This document shows positions 27,974-40,100 of a DNA stretch of 64,000 bases, one piece after another (position 1 is the stretch's first letter; the number at the start of each line of letters is the position of its first letter). The translations under genes were made by a program, and so were the position numbers. The notes beneath the pieces are model-generated. The model was given only the letters and a program-made list of their open reading frames with translations. It did not search any database and was not told the DNA's origin. This DNA comes from Poecilobothrus nobilitatus (taxonomy: Eukaryota > Arthropoda > Insecta > Diptera > Dolichopodidae): positions 39,887,398 to 39,951,397 of the forward strand of contig OX352773.1 of assembly GCA_947095535.1 (NCBI GenBank), in the 5' to 3' direction.

Positions 27974-28045
27974 AATGACGCAGTGATTATATTTCCAACT
28001 TCCCGTTTGAAAATCCCAGTAAAGTTAGATTCGGATCCCAGTAAA
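27974..28045 (+). repeat. tRNA-Ser-like relic, possible SINE head
   Basis: The segment has a decayed A-box region (GACGCAGTGATTATATTTCC from about 27978), a CGTTTGAAAAT stretch at the anticodon position that resembles the loop of a serine tRNA (UGA), and a B box GATTCGGATCCC at 28028-28039. Spacing is tRNA-like but the stems are not complementary. A tRNA pseudogene or SINE head is the best reading, with modest confidence. Confidence 0.35.
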
Positions 28046-28293
28046 AATTAAAAGTTTTCGACCTGCATTCAACCACCGTTGGGCTTAAATTAATGTTGAA
28101 CAACAATTAACAAATACTTATGCATAAATATAACATTAATAATAGTAAAATATTCTTAAACATAAGTACATAAAACACAAATGTAAAAATCTATAAATCT
28201 ATACAAAAAAAAAAAAATTAATACTTCATAACTCTAAAAATTTAAAAATATTTATTATATATAATGACTGATAAATAAAAAAAAATTTAAACA

Positions 28294-28818
28294 GGGCGGA
28301 CTTGACTTCTACGGACATAAGTTTCATGAAACAAATGTCCTCTTAAATAGACTTAAGTTCTATGGAAGTTCTGACCACTTTTTGTTGGAAGGTAAGTCTC
28401 AAATAAAAATTATGTCTCAAATAATATGACAATAATATGAAGTTTCACTTTTGTAATATTATTTACTCACGTAAAAAAATAATTAGGGAGGATTTTAGAG
28501 TTGGTTGTAAAATAAGTGTTACACCATTTATCAGAATCCAACTTAAACATTGTTTCTAATTCTGAATCTTGCAGAATATAAGTACGAATATATTTAAATA
28601 TTCTGGAAAAAGAAAATTCGTGGATATTGAATCTATTCTAACATCCCTCCTAATTAAGAATTTCGCATATGCATATATTTATAATTCTGCAAAAAGAAGT
28701 AATTCTGATTCGTAGGTTCGAAATTTTTTTCAATAAAATTACTTCCATGGAACTTAAATTCATTTAAGAGCAAACAGGTCCATGGAACTTATGTTCGTGG
28801 AAGTTAACTCATCCCCCC
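28294..28818. mobile_element. Long-TIR MITE of the Mutator-like module family
   Basis: Long inverted ends of about 80 bp are visible. The left arm (28294-28375) and the complement of the right arm (28738-28818) share GGG termini, then ACTTCYACGRACATAAGTTY, then CTCTTAAAT and TTAAGTTCYATGGAAGT in the same order. The flanks share TTAAACA (28287-28293 and 28820-28826), which would be a 7-9 bp target duplication with one slipped base. The interior holds one copy of the shared module on the minus strand (about 28486-28550) and another on the plus strand (about 28601-28660), so the module itself is an inverted pair inside the element. There is no coding capacity. Superfamily assignment is less certain than for the elements at 24.2 and 30.1 kb because the target duplication is imperfect. 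Confidence 0.7.
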
Positions 28819-28827
28819 ATTAAACAA

Positions 28828-30040
28828 ATAAGTAGTTAGAATTGTTTCGAATACAATTTAACAAATTATTCCATATACATATATGACAAGGAACAGTATT
28901 TGGCCTTATCATATGTATTTGATGGTATATTACGTAGATTACGCAGATTAATTCAATGGTTATATTTCCAACATATTCCTACTATCCTTAATTTTCAACC
29001 TTATCCATATATCCTTATTCTATGTAAGTTAGAACCGAATTTTAAAAACGTTAAATATAATGAAATATGGTCAGGATCAGGATATAATATGTTGAATTAT
29101 TATTTTCACTATAGGTTTTAAAACTATTACCTATATAGTTTAGTTTTTAGTATGAAATATAATTTATTTCCTCTTTATAAGTATAGTTATTTTTTATTAA
29201 TAATATTACACTTTAGTTGAATGCACATCTGATAAGAACTGATTTCATACAATTTGTAATATCAGAATTTAAGTTATTCTTTTATACCTATTTAAATTTT
29301 AATTTAAAAATTGCCTGTCATTCATGGTAAAATTGTTTAAAATACGTGTATTTAAAAACAAAGGTATATTGTCTTGACTTTGAAAAAAAAAATATATATA
29401 TATAAAGGAAAAAACAAAGTAGACAAAATAAAAAAACAATTAATTAAATATTTTAAATAACGAATTATTTGCTTAAATTGATTTTATTTTTAAATATTTT
29501 CCTTATACTTTTTATATCTTTTTTTTTTTTAAATCAACACAAGTGAAGGTGCAATTTATATAGAAATAAACAAAAAATAAAACTTTTTTTTTTACATGTA
29601 AAGTAATTAAGAACTTGACATTGCATGCATTGATTTTTTTAATTGTTTTTTCTATTTTAATTAAATTTTTATCAATAAAATAAAAGCTAAATTCAATGCC
29701 ATTTTAGTGAAATAAAAAAAATAAATAATAAGTAGAAAAAATTAAAAGGAAATATGTATATACACTTAATATGTAATTTGATAAAACCAACGTAATTTTT
29801 TTAATATTTCTGAAATAATTATTTCACTTTATTCAAATAATAATTGGAAATCAAATCAAATAAAATAAACAACACATTTCTAAAGAAAAAATTCAAAACT
29901 TATAACGAAATCATACAAATAGAAAAAAAAATGTATTCGCTTCTTTTTAATAGAAATATGTACATATAAATATAAGTATGTATAGTTAGTCTTCCCATTA
30001 AATGACGCGTTCTCAATAACATTTTCATAGTGTATATTTA
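28828..30040. other. AT-rich non-coding DNA, no gene seen
   Basis: No gene is visible. A 73-codon plus-strand frame (28900-29121) starts just after the MITE. It is less low-complexity than most frames here but matches nothing I recognise and lacks any sign of conservation, so I do not call it. The remainder is AT-rich. Confidence 0.5.
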
Positions 30041-30050
30041 TGATTTTTTA

Positions 30051-30959
30051 GGCGCCGTGAATTAAAACCATACAAATTAAGCCCATAATGACTTGAATTT
30101 TTTTTCTTTAATTTTTGTTATATATATATGTATGTACATATGTATATACATATTGCGTACACTTCTAGGACAAAATGTCACCGAACAAAATATCACGAAA
30201 ATTATTTTTAATTTAATTGAAAATCTATTGGAAAAAGGGAATACCCTGATTTTTAATTCAACTCTAAATTTCCTCAAATATTCTGAAAAAAAGGGTATAA
30301 CCTGGATTTTGTATCCAATTCCCTTCTAAATTCCTTTCTAGTGACATATTTGCCGGCCACCAGTACATATTCTGGAAAACGAAACAACGTTAATTTTGTA
30401 ACCAACTATAAAATCTCTCCAAATTCGGAATCTGCCATATACAAAAATAAGTATGCATATTCTGGAAAAAGGGCAACAACCTATTATAAAATCTCTCTAA
30501 ATTCGAAATCTCGAAAATATATATAATAACTACATACGTATTCTGGAAAATGAGTCTAACCCTAATTTTGCAACAATCCAAAAGACCCTCCTAACTATTC
30601 TTCTTAGATTCATATTTTAACAGCAAGCTGTTTAAAATGCTGCCACCTCCTAATCTCCGCTAAACAAATTATTGAAACCCTGATTTTGTACCCAACACTA
30701 AAATGTGTACTAATTGTTTATTATATATTTAAACGTTTTAATTGCAAAGTTTTTTTTTAAATATATTTTTCATATATTTTACTACATATGGCTTTAATTC
30801 GTAAAGTTTTTGAAAATGATATTGCTTTATTTCGCATATGAATGAAAAATAAATCCATACACGAAAAATCGATGATATGGGTTAAATTCGCTTTTGAATA
30901 CAAATTAAAATCATTATGGCTTTAATTCTTCAATCATTATGGATTTAATTCACGGCCCC
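30051..30959. mobile_element. Mutator-like non-autonomous element with internal 90-bp repeats
   Basis: This 909-bp element has inverted ends GGCGCCGTGAATTAAAACCA (left) and, complementing the right, GGGGCCGTGAATTAAATCCA. Both are followed by further matching AATTAAGCCCATAATGA-type words. The flanks are GATTTTTTA (30042-30050) and AATTTTTTA (30960-30968), a 9-bp target duplication with one mismatch, as expected of Mutator-like elements. Just inside the left end, about 30172-30200, two 15-bp units read ACAAAATGTCACCGA and ACAAAATATCACGAA, like the subterminal units of the 24.2-kb element. The middle is the tandem array listed separately. Right-end repeats of ATTATGGCTTTAATTC type recur at about 30784-30795, 30913-30930 and 30934-30950. 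There is no transposase; the open frames inside are translations of the repeat. Confidence 0.78.
30224..30720 (+). repeat. Tandem array, ~90-bp degenerate unit (shared module)
   Basis: About five to six diverged units start with TATTCTGGAAAA or a near form at about 30227, 30279, 30368, 30458 and 30539, and a last one carries its body at about 30673. Spacings are 52, 89, 90 and 81 bp. Each unit continues with AACCCTGATTTTG, ACCAACTCTAAAAT and CTCCAAATTC-like blocks. The same module occurs singly or in pairs at 9.1, 24.5 and 28.5 kb. The plus-strand frame at 30341-30526 shows the repeat as YSGKRNN / YSGKRAT, which is a by-product of the repeat and not evidence of a gene. Confidence 0.75.
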
Positions 30960-32988
30960 AATTTTTTATAACTATATTTTGTTTTGTTCTTCAATTTCAT
31001 TAGTCATCTAATTTTTTTTTTTTTATTCATTGTAATTTGTAATTATTTATTTGGAAATTCTTTCCTTACCGCTATATTCATTATTATTATTTATTCACTA
31101 TTTATGATCATATAATTAACAATGTCTATTAATTTTATATGAATATTTGTTTTCTTTATTATTTTTGTTTATTTTTTTTTTTTTTTTATATATATATAAT
31201 ATGTATTACTTTTCATTCGAAAAAATTGTATAGGTATCATAAAAAAAAATAAAAAAAACTTTTCCATTAAAATTCTCTTACTCTCTTTGTATACATACAT
31301 ACATATTTATTATCAATGCCATCTAGTATTCAGAATTTTAATTATAAATTAAAAACAAAGTTTATTATTGCGCGCCATTTTTAAGTTTACATTTAAAATT
31401 ATTATATTATATTTTTCTTTTTATTTTCCTTTTTTCATCAGATTTATTTGATTATTTTCAAAAAAAAAAAAAAAATATAAAACAAGTTTACATAAGAAAT
31501 CATAATGTTTCATTTCAATAAATAAACGCCAGTACGCCTCAACTTTTTGCCTCTTCATTTTTTTTTTTTTTTTTTTTTGAAGCATAAAAAAATTAAATGA
31601 AAAGTTTTAAAAGAGAACAAAAAAAACATAAATAAATTTTTGTTTAATTTTCGTCTGTTTACATTAAGGTAAATATAATATGAAAAATAAATATTAATAA
31701 TAAAAATTAAATTATTAGTGAGAATTTATTTACTAACAAATAAAAAATACACAATAAGTAATGATAATGATGATCATAGTATTTAATTTGAAATAAAGAT
31801 ATAATTTAAAAATACAAAAAACAAAAAAAAAAAATTAAAATAAAAAAGTTACCCCTTTGGGTTATGCAAATAAAAAGAAGCAAAAGAAAAATCAAAATAC
31901 ATAAATCAAATGAAACATTAAAAAAAATACGTTTTAATTTATGCAAACTTGAATTATTTTTCGGTTGATTTATAAAAATAAAAATAAACAAAAACAAAAA
32001 ATACTTATTTACGGGTTTTATTTAACCCTGAATAATTAAAAAAACTATAAGTAAATTTTTTTTTTTTCTGTAATTTCAGTTTTTCTTAAAAAAAAAAAAG
32101 AGTACAGTTTAAAAATTTAAATTTTTGTAAGAATACATTTTTGAAAAACATAAGTTCTAAAAAAAATTAAATTTATAAAACCTAATATATTTTAGAATAT
32201 TGAAGTCTATTGATGTATAACAATTTCGTTATATATATATATATATATACATATGTATATAGCATGACAAAGAAAGAAATTGTGTTGAATAAAATACTTG
32301 AGACAATGTTAATATAAAACTCATAGCTATTTAATAACTTTGAATAAGAAAGATAAATAAGAAATAGTTCTTCAAAAATCAGAAATATCACATAAACTGA
32401 CATATTATAACTAAAGTTTAAGAACACAAAAAAAAAAAACAAAAAATATTTGCTTTGAATTGCATTTAATAGTAACTGCATATATAATATATCACACCTT
32501 TATGTTAAAATTCTGTAAAAGATAACAAAAAAAATTGTTTGATTAAGAGTTCAATTACTAAAGAAAAAAAGAATATTTTTTTATTTTTGTTGTTATATAT
32601 ATGAGTACTTTAAGTATTCGTTTCCATAAATAATTTTTCTGAAATAGAAAAATTAAAATTAACTTAAAAAAAATTAAAACAATCCAATATAAAAACTAAA
32701 ATTTTTTTAAATCAAAAATGCAATTTTACTTAGAATATTTTTTTGAACAGAAAGTTATGATAAATACAGAAACATTTTTTATTTAAAACTTTTTAAAAAC
32801 TTTTAAATAAAAAAAGTATAAAAATTTGTTCTTTTCAAATCTATAGTGATTAACTATTTATAAAAGTAGTCTCAAAATTACAAGTTTTTAGCTTTAAACG
32901 TTTACGATATACAGACACAAAAATTTCTGAATTTTTTATTCCTCAAAATTAATTTTTAAATGAGATGTAAACACGAAATGTAATCTAT

Positions 32989-33054
32989 CTAACGACAAAG
33001 TGGTTAAGTCTCCGATCTTCTATTCTAAAGTTTTTGAATTCAAACGTCGGTCAA
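32989..33054 (+). repeat. tRNA-like relic, possible SINE head
   Basis: ACGACAAAGTGGTTAAG at about 32992-33008 resembles the A-box and D-arm of a serine or leucine tRNA (usual form TGGCCGAGTGGTTAAG). A weak B box, TTGAATTCAAACG, follows at 33034-33046 with tRNA-like spacing. Stems do not pair. It is probably a pseudogene or SINE head. Confidence 0.35.
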
Positions 33055-35351
33055 CTCATATCTAAATATCCAATATTAGTAATTTATTAATTTATATCGT
33101 AATAATTAATATCGTAAATAATATAAAAAAAAAAAAATCAATATATAAATGATTCACAATTATAATACATAATATTTATCTTACATAATCCTATATATAT
33201 ATAAAATCGTCGCAGCCGAATAAACAAACAGTTAGTGAATATATAGTCGAATACGAAAAATAAGCGACTCTCTCTGCGACCTTACCGCTAATTTTGAAAG
33301 AGGAGGAACCAAGAAAAATAAAGCTCTAAAAAAAGATTAAATTTTAATATGATTCAATTATTGTTTTATCTTAAAAGTACGTGCAGTTTTATAAAACAAA
33401 TAAAAGGATGACAATATAAAAAACAGGACATTATTTCAATTTATTTTTGAAGAATATTAAAAAAAAAAAAAATTAATGAAGAAATATTAGAAAAAGACCT
33501 AAATTCATGCATTGATTTTAAAATTTCTTTATTATATTTTTATTTTAAATATTAAGTATATAAGTAAGCAAGTAAAATCATGTATTTAAAAAGAAAAATT
33601 TGTATAATTCAATTACTTAATAAAAGAGGTCACTAGAGTATAATTCTTTATTTTATTTTTTTATTTTATTTCAATTTTTTTTTTTTAAAGTTTTTCTTCC
33701 TTAATCTAAAGTTCTTTTTTTTTTTTGTTTCTTTTAAGTATTAGTTATTAAATTTACCGAACACAGCAATAATTCTTTAACCTTGTTTACACATTGACTT
33801 GGTAAAAAAAAATATATAACAAAAATAAAAATAACAAACTAAACAAATGGTTAACAGTTTGTGGTATTCTTTAAGTAAATTAAATGGACGTATAAATTAT
33901 AGCTAACGAAACAAAAAAAAATCTTGTAGAATTGGTTTAATTTCCGTTTCTCTAACTTTGAAAAATTTAATTTCCCAATTTCCAATTTTTCCTCTATATT
34001 TTTTTTTTTAGATTTTTTTTTTTTTATTTTGTTAAATTGTACTATTGTAATTTTGGTGCAGAAATAAAATATGCTTGTATTTTTTTTTTCTCAATTACCA
34101 TTTAAGTGTTATCGTTTTGTTAAATTAGTTTTTTTTTTGTTTGTTTTTTTAAGAATAAATAGTAGCTTTACTTTTCTATTCATGCAGTAACATTTTTCAG
34201 TTGTACAGAATATCGTAAAAGAGGGGAACATTAGTGCTGGCTGAAGTAATAGGAGATAACAAAATCAAAAAAACATAATCTGTAAGTGCTGAAAATAACG
34301 GTTTATTATTAGAAAATTCTTCATATTTTATATAGTATTCGAGATAAACAGACGACCTAAAGAATCTGAGATGAGTTTAGATAAAATCTATATACTTAAT
34401 GTAGTCGAAATAGATGTATAATCAGAATATTCAACTCCTGTTTTAAATCAATACTTCGGTTTTTCGGATTTTCAAAATATAGGTCTATGTAAATAAGTGC
34501 TTTAGAATCGACGTCGAAGATCCGTAATGAAAGAAATTGTACCAACCGAGAAAACCTAGTCAGAAATTAAGATATTAACCGAAAAACAGAAACAGATACA
34601 GAGATTTCGTGGGTGTCATATTTTCCCAAAGGGAATAATAAAGGACAGCAAAAAATAGTTGTGTAATATAAGCTATTTTACAATTTGAATAATATACATA
34701 CATATAGAAATATTGAAAAAAAAGCATTAGCGAATACAAAATTCTAAAATTATTTTATTTTCTTCTGAATCGTCTCAATAAGTTAATAATATATATTATA
34801 CCGGTACAGTAGCCCAGATGCTACACTGTATTTATCTAATATTAACTTGATGAATGTATAAAATTGAATTATTCAGTTTTATTTTGTAAACTAAGTATAT
34901 GTAATAGTTGTATACTTACTATATGTACTTAAGTTATTTCCGCTGCAGAAACAGATCATTTATTTATTTTATTTTTTTTTTCTGGATTTTGAATTGTTCT
35001 TAATTTGTAATTTTATAGGTTTTACAAAAGTGAAAACTATAGAGAAAAAAAATATATTTGCTTTGTATGCAATATATACATATATAGAACAAAAATTTAC
35101 TTCATTTACTTTTGTTTCAACATTCATTCATATATACAATATTAATATATTATATATTATATTTTTATTCTTGTATATTACTTATATTCTTTTTTTTTTT
35201 CTTGAATAATGTATTTGTCTATTCGTTTTTTTAATGTTTGAATTTGTTTTTTTTTTTTTCAATTTTATTTTAACGATAACGTGACAATCAACTGACACAA
35301 TTATTAGATTTCAAAAGACATGCATTATAATATAAACGAAATTTTTTTTTG

Positions 35352-35376
35352 TTTTTTTTTTTTTTTTTTTTTTTTT
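35352..35376. repeat. 25-base poly(T) tract
   Basis: An uninterrupted T25 run, one of the longest homopolymers in the window. A second T run of nine bases lies just upstream, split off by a single G. Confidence 0.95.
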
Positions 35377-36768
35377 CAATTTTGAAATATAGATTGACAG
35401 AAAAACTAATAAGTTTTGTTTAAAAATATTTATTATTTTATTATACATATGTATACTGGTATAGGCTGTATACGTAAAAAATTTAAATAAAAATCAATGT
35501 ATCTAAATTTAAATTTTGTATGCTCCTATTGACGATATTTTTCAAATATAGTACTTAATATACAGTTAGTATTTAAAGTATTGATTATAAACATGTTTCA
35601 TTAAAGAATGACAAACAACATCATAAAAAAATAAAAAAAACAATCAACACAATACCAGTCATAAAGCCAAAATCCTATTCAAATATAACCCTTTAATTGT
35701 ATTTCAAACTACATATATATATATATGTGTATATTTATCTATCTAACTACGTATCTAAAGTATCTATCTTACAATATTATACTGTAAAATTCTTATATAA
35801 ATATTCTATAACAAACTGCAGATTTTAAAATTCATTTTTGATCACGAATAACCTATTTTTTTGGCCCTATTTTCTGGAACAAAATGTATTTAAGACTTAA
35901 TCTTGACAGGTTAAGGCATAAAAATCCCACAAAAAAAAAAAAAACAAGGAAATTTTTTTTTCTTTTTTCATTTTTTTAAGAGCGATTTTAAATTTTACGT
36001 GATTCGTGAAATTTGTTTGTTATCCTACATCGGAATTAAAATAAATGTAAAATATTGATTTATAAATAAAACAAATAAAAAAAAAAAAAAAAATTAAAAT
36101 GAAAAGAAAATATTTATTTTTCATGAAATTCAAGTTCTATTTTTTTTTTTTTTTTTTTTAGAATTAGAGCACAAAACAAAAAAAAAAAAGATTATATAAA
36201 TATTATTTATTAAAGCCTAGAGAATTTTACGAGACAAAAAAAAAATTTAAATTTATTTTTTAATAAAACATTAATAAATAAGATAAATGATTGATTGGCA
36301 CAACCTGTGACAATTTTGGTGTTAAATATTGATTTGATTTGAAAAGAAAAATAGTAGGTAAATCGTTCTCAAATTTAGGGTAACTAAGTATAGATGGTTT
36401 TTTTTTGTGTGTTATGAATGTACGATTGTAAAATTTATGTTTTTTTAATACATTGATAAATACATGTTAAAAATTAAAGCAAAAAATTCTAATATGAATT
36501 AAAAAAAAATATATATTCAATTTAAATTTTAATTCTAAATAATGTTCTAACCCGATTGAAACACATCACTGTTAAATATCACTTTAAAATTATTTTACAT
36601 TCAATAATCGATAGTGTTCGAACAGTTTAAGTTTTTGAGTCACTGATTTAAAGTACAAAACAAAAAAAAAAAAAAATTCTCTTCAACAAACAGTTTACAA
36701 ATTAAGTATGATAATAATAATCAACACAACAATAAACAGTACTCACACAGTACCTATAAGTGTATAAT

Positions 36769-37127
36769 ACTGCCCATACACGGCCGACCAGGTTTTAGAA
36801 CAGGTCTGCGGACTTGATAAGTTGTATTGTGTATGGGCAAGTTGTAAAATCATATTTTGATGGTTGGAAAGTTGGTTAGATGAATATCAAAAAATTTTGA
36901 TTTTTTGTGAGCGGAGTCTTTAGTTTGTGGTTGGGTTGTATCGTATATGGGCAAGTTCTACAACTTAAATGTCATTTTATCATTGAGATTTTTTGATTTG
37001 AGAAAATAATAAAAATATAAAGTACATAATTACAATAGTTGGATGATAGGTTTGATAAGTGTGTGGTATGGTTCTAAAACCTGTTCGCGTATCAAGTTTA
37101 CAACCTAGTTCGCCGTGTATGGGCAGC
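36769..37127. mobile_element. MITE with CTGCCCATACACGG termini
   Basis: The 359-bp element has inverted ends. The left reads CTGCCCATACACGG then CGACCAGGTTTTAGAACAGG; the complement of the right reads CTGCCCATACACGG then CGAACTAGGTTGTAAACTTG. The blocks AGGTTTTAGAAC and ACTTGATA occur near both ends in inverted orientation. The sequence TGTATGGGCAAGTTGTA recurs inside near 36829 and as TATATGGGCAAGTTCTA near 36943, so terminal-like words are repeated internally. The flanks share ATAAT (36764-36768 and 37128-37132), a candidate 5-bp target duplication. There is no open frame of interest. I do not recognise the superfamily; the TSD is too AT-rich to be decisive. Confidence 0.75.
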
Positions 37128-40100
37128 ATAATGTATATATGCTGAAATAGAATTTATACAGTTACATCTACATAATTTTATCTTATATATACTTAAGATT
37201 TTTTTTTTTTTTATTAAATACATTATGGATATTATACACTTTAACAAGTTATTATTACTGTCATAAGTTATAACAATTTTTTTTTTTTATTTATTTATAA
37301 TCAAATTTACAAGAAATATTGTACATTAATAAAAAAAAAAATAAATAATAACTAAAAATAAAAAAAAATTATACTTCATGTTTATGAAATACACATAATT
37401 TTATTTGTTTGAAAATATTTTTATACTTATAATGAAAAAAAAAACTATGCCTCGTAATTTAAATAACCTTTATAAATTATTTACGAGTGAACTCAATTAA
37501 GTAAAAAAATATTTATTCATATTTCCAATAATGAAAGGTGTTAAATTATAACACTATTATAATACTTAATTACAATATTTGAATAATAATTGGAAATGTA
37601 AACTGAATATTATTTTATTTTCTTATTTTTTATTTTTAATATCAAATCGATAAATTCACAAGTTTTAGCTATGTAGTTATTATAGGTTGAATTTATAATT
37701 TTATTATACATTAAGTATGTTTACAGGAGACTTTACATTTTTGCATGATCATAAAGTTTTTTTTATTGAGACGTAAAAAAATTTTATATCCCACATCCTT
37801 TTTCATTTGAACATAACTAACCTACTAATATTTTTAATTAAAAAAATAACTAGATATATAACTTTAAATTTCGTCGTCCATAATGTAAAATTAAGTATAT
37901 ATTCTAACTAAAATTAAATTCTTAGTAAAAGTTAAATTCTTTATTTATTTATTTCTAAGATTCTAATCTTAAATATGATGAGTTAAAAATAATAACTTAG
38001 ATGTCATATTTTTATCGTATTTTATTTTCATACTCGTCCGCCCTCTTTAAATCACTTTTGTTCATTTTTTTTTTAAACTGAAAAATAAAAATTTTTCTAT
38101 TTAGACTTAACTTTTTTTGACATTTCTTCTATATGTACATGTTTTTTGACATTAATTTAAATACGGTAAAATGTGAAAACTTTTCTGAAGTTCTGAAGTT
38201 GTTTTAAAAGTAATTTTTTTTTATTGAGCGCAAGGTCAGTCATAAAATGTAAGAGGTAGTCAAAATTTTTAAAAATGAAATAAAAAAAACTAAATATGTA
38301 CTTCAAAAAACTGATTTTTTCATTCTACTTTTTGAACGCCTAATAGAAAAGGAATTAAAGAAAGAGATAGAAAATATTAACTTCTAACCACCGTTTATGT
38401 CATTTAATTTTACTTATTCTAATTTATATAGTTAAAAAATAAACTTTCAATGTATTAAATATTATCTAAGTCGATTAATAACTTAAAGAATTCTGTTTTA
38501 AGTATTTCCATATATCGACACTTTTTTTTCAGCAAATAGAATACAAATTTTTCGTTATACTTATATTATTAAGTGTTTTAAATTTATAATATGGGAAAAT
38601 ATATTTTAAATTACTTAACACTTCTTTTATATACATAATATGTGTAAGTTACAACTTTATCTTAATTAGCGAAAACAAAAACAAAAAAAAAAGAAAATGA
38701 TAAAAAGTAATATGTAATTTTTTTTTTTTTTAAATAAAGATTTAATAATTGACAAACTGATTGATATTTATGTCATACCCATAATGTTTATGTCAAAAAA
38801 TCATAAGTATTTATTTATTCATTTTAAGTTTGCATATCCTATATTTACTTTTGATTTTATTCAATAAACTGTTTGTGGTAAAAGTAAGTGGAAACTCTAT
38901 TTTTATTATATTTTATGTGCGTCTATAAATAAAGTACAATAATTTGAAGAGCTGATTAGTATAGTTTGTATGCTTGTCTAAGTTATATTTTATTGAAAAA
39001 AAAAAATCATTTATATAACTTTTTTTTTATCATGAATTCGTGAGAATTTGTCTAAGTATAAGGAAATCTGCTCTTTGCGATAACTATAGAGATTTTTCTT
39101 TTGAGCTTTCCCAAAATAATTTGATTTTCTATACGTACAGCAGCTTCATTTATAAATTAATAACAAACTAAAAATATTATTTTTAAAACTACATATAAAT
39201 AATAATTTAAATTTTTAATTATAATTGCATTTTTGATTATTTTATTATTTTTTTTTTGCGAGGGTAGGTGGAAATTATCGAAAGACACTATAGAAAAACA
39301 AACTGAACTGAATAAATATTAAAATTGGATTTATTTTTAAGTCAAAAAAAAACAGAATTGTTTTCTATACTGTTACACATAACTATACTAACTTTGAGTG
39401 ATTTTTTTTTTTTTTCAGAAAAATTTAAACTTCTTGTTTAAGTCACCATAATGTAAATGGAATTTTTCAATAATATTAACTTTTAAAGTAACATTAAATG
39501 GTGTCATTGTAAAAAAAAAACTTTTCCTCATATTAAACCAAATAAAAAGATAAAGCCATTTTATCACTATAAGCTATTTATTAACTCAATTTTTAATCGT
39601 ATTTTTGAGTTGATTTTTTTTCCAAATATATCGTGCATTTAATTTTGTTTAAATATTTTTTTTTCTCTTTTTTCTTTTTAGTTATTTTTTATTAATTAAT
39701 TAAAAGGTGTTTTGTTTTTTAAACTACAATACTCCAAAAATATGTAACAAGATGTTTTAATTTAGAGTCAAATATGTACAAAAAAAAAAAACGAAAATAG
39801 AGTGTTCACTCACTTTTAGCACTCATTATATAAGTATAATATATATTACTTATTCCGTAAATGAATATGATTATTACTTTTCTATAATACATTTTCATTT
39901 ACTTAAAGGTAATAATTTTGCTTTTTGTTTTTATTTTTTTTAATTATTTTCCTGGTCTTTTTTTTTTTTTATTACTAATTGACAAAAAGTGGGCGGTAAT
40001 TACTTACATATATATAATATACATTTTACTTATTTTATTACCTTTATTTATTTCTTATTTTACTTATACAAAATATAAAAAGTAATTTTAAACACAAAAT

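Larger units (their letters stand above)
24930..28284. other. AT-rich non-coding DNA with TA repeats
   Basis: No gene is visible. A direct repeat of TTATACATATACATATATAT occurs at about 27540 and again at about 27582 within a TA-rich microsatellite. An inverted repeat at 26068-26133 and tRNA-like relics at 26578-26640 and 27974-28045 are listed separately. Open frames at 27078-27278 (minus) and 27263-27454 (plus) are low-complexity. Confidence 0.5.
30975..36760. other. AT-rich non-coding DNA, no gene seen
   Basis: No gene is visible. There is a (TA)n run at 32230-32249, a 25-base T run at 35352-35376, many shorter A/T runs and one tRNA-like relic near 33.0 kb. Open frames (31806-31997 and 32182-32481 minus, 34994-35209 plus) are F/I/Y-rich with no domain. 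Confidence 0.55.

Noticed and set aside
28900..29121. 73-codon plus-strand frame just right of the 28.3-kb MITE
   Set aside because: Composition is less extreme, but there is no recognisable motif and no sign of splice sites or conservation that could be judged from one sequence.
30341..30526. Open frame with a repeated YSGKR peptide
   Set aside because: It is the translation of the 90-bp tandem units inside the 30.1-kb element. The period is not kept in frame throughout.
34803..34832. ACAGTAGC...GCTACACTGT near-palindrome
   Set aside because: The arms are short and interrupted by two extra bases, and no element or gene is attached.
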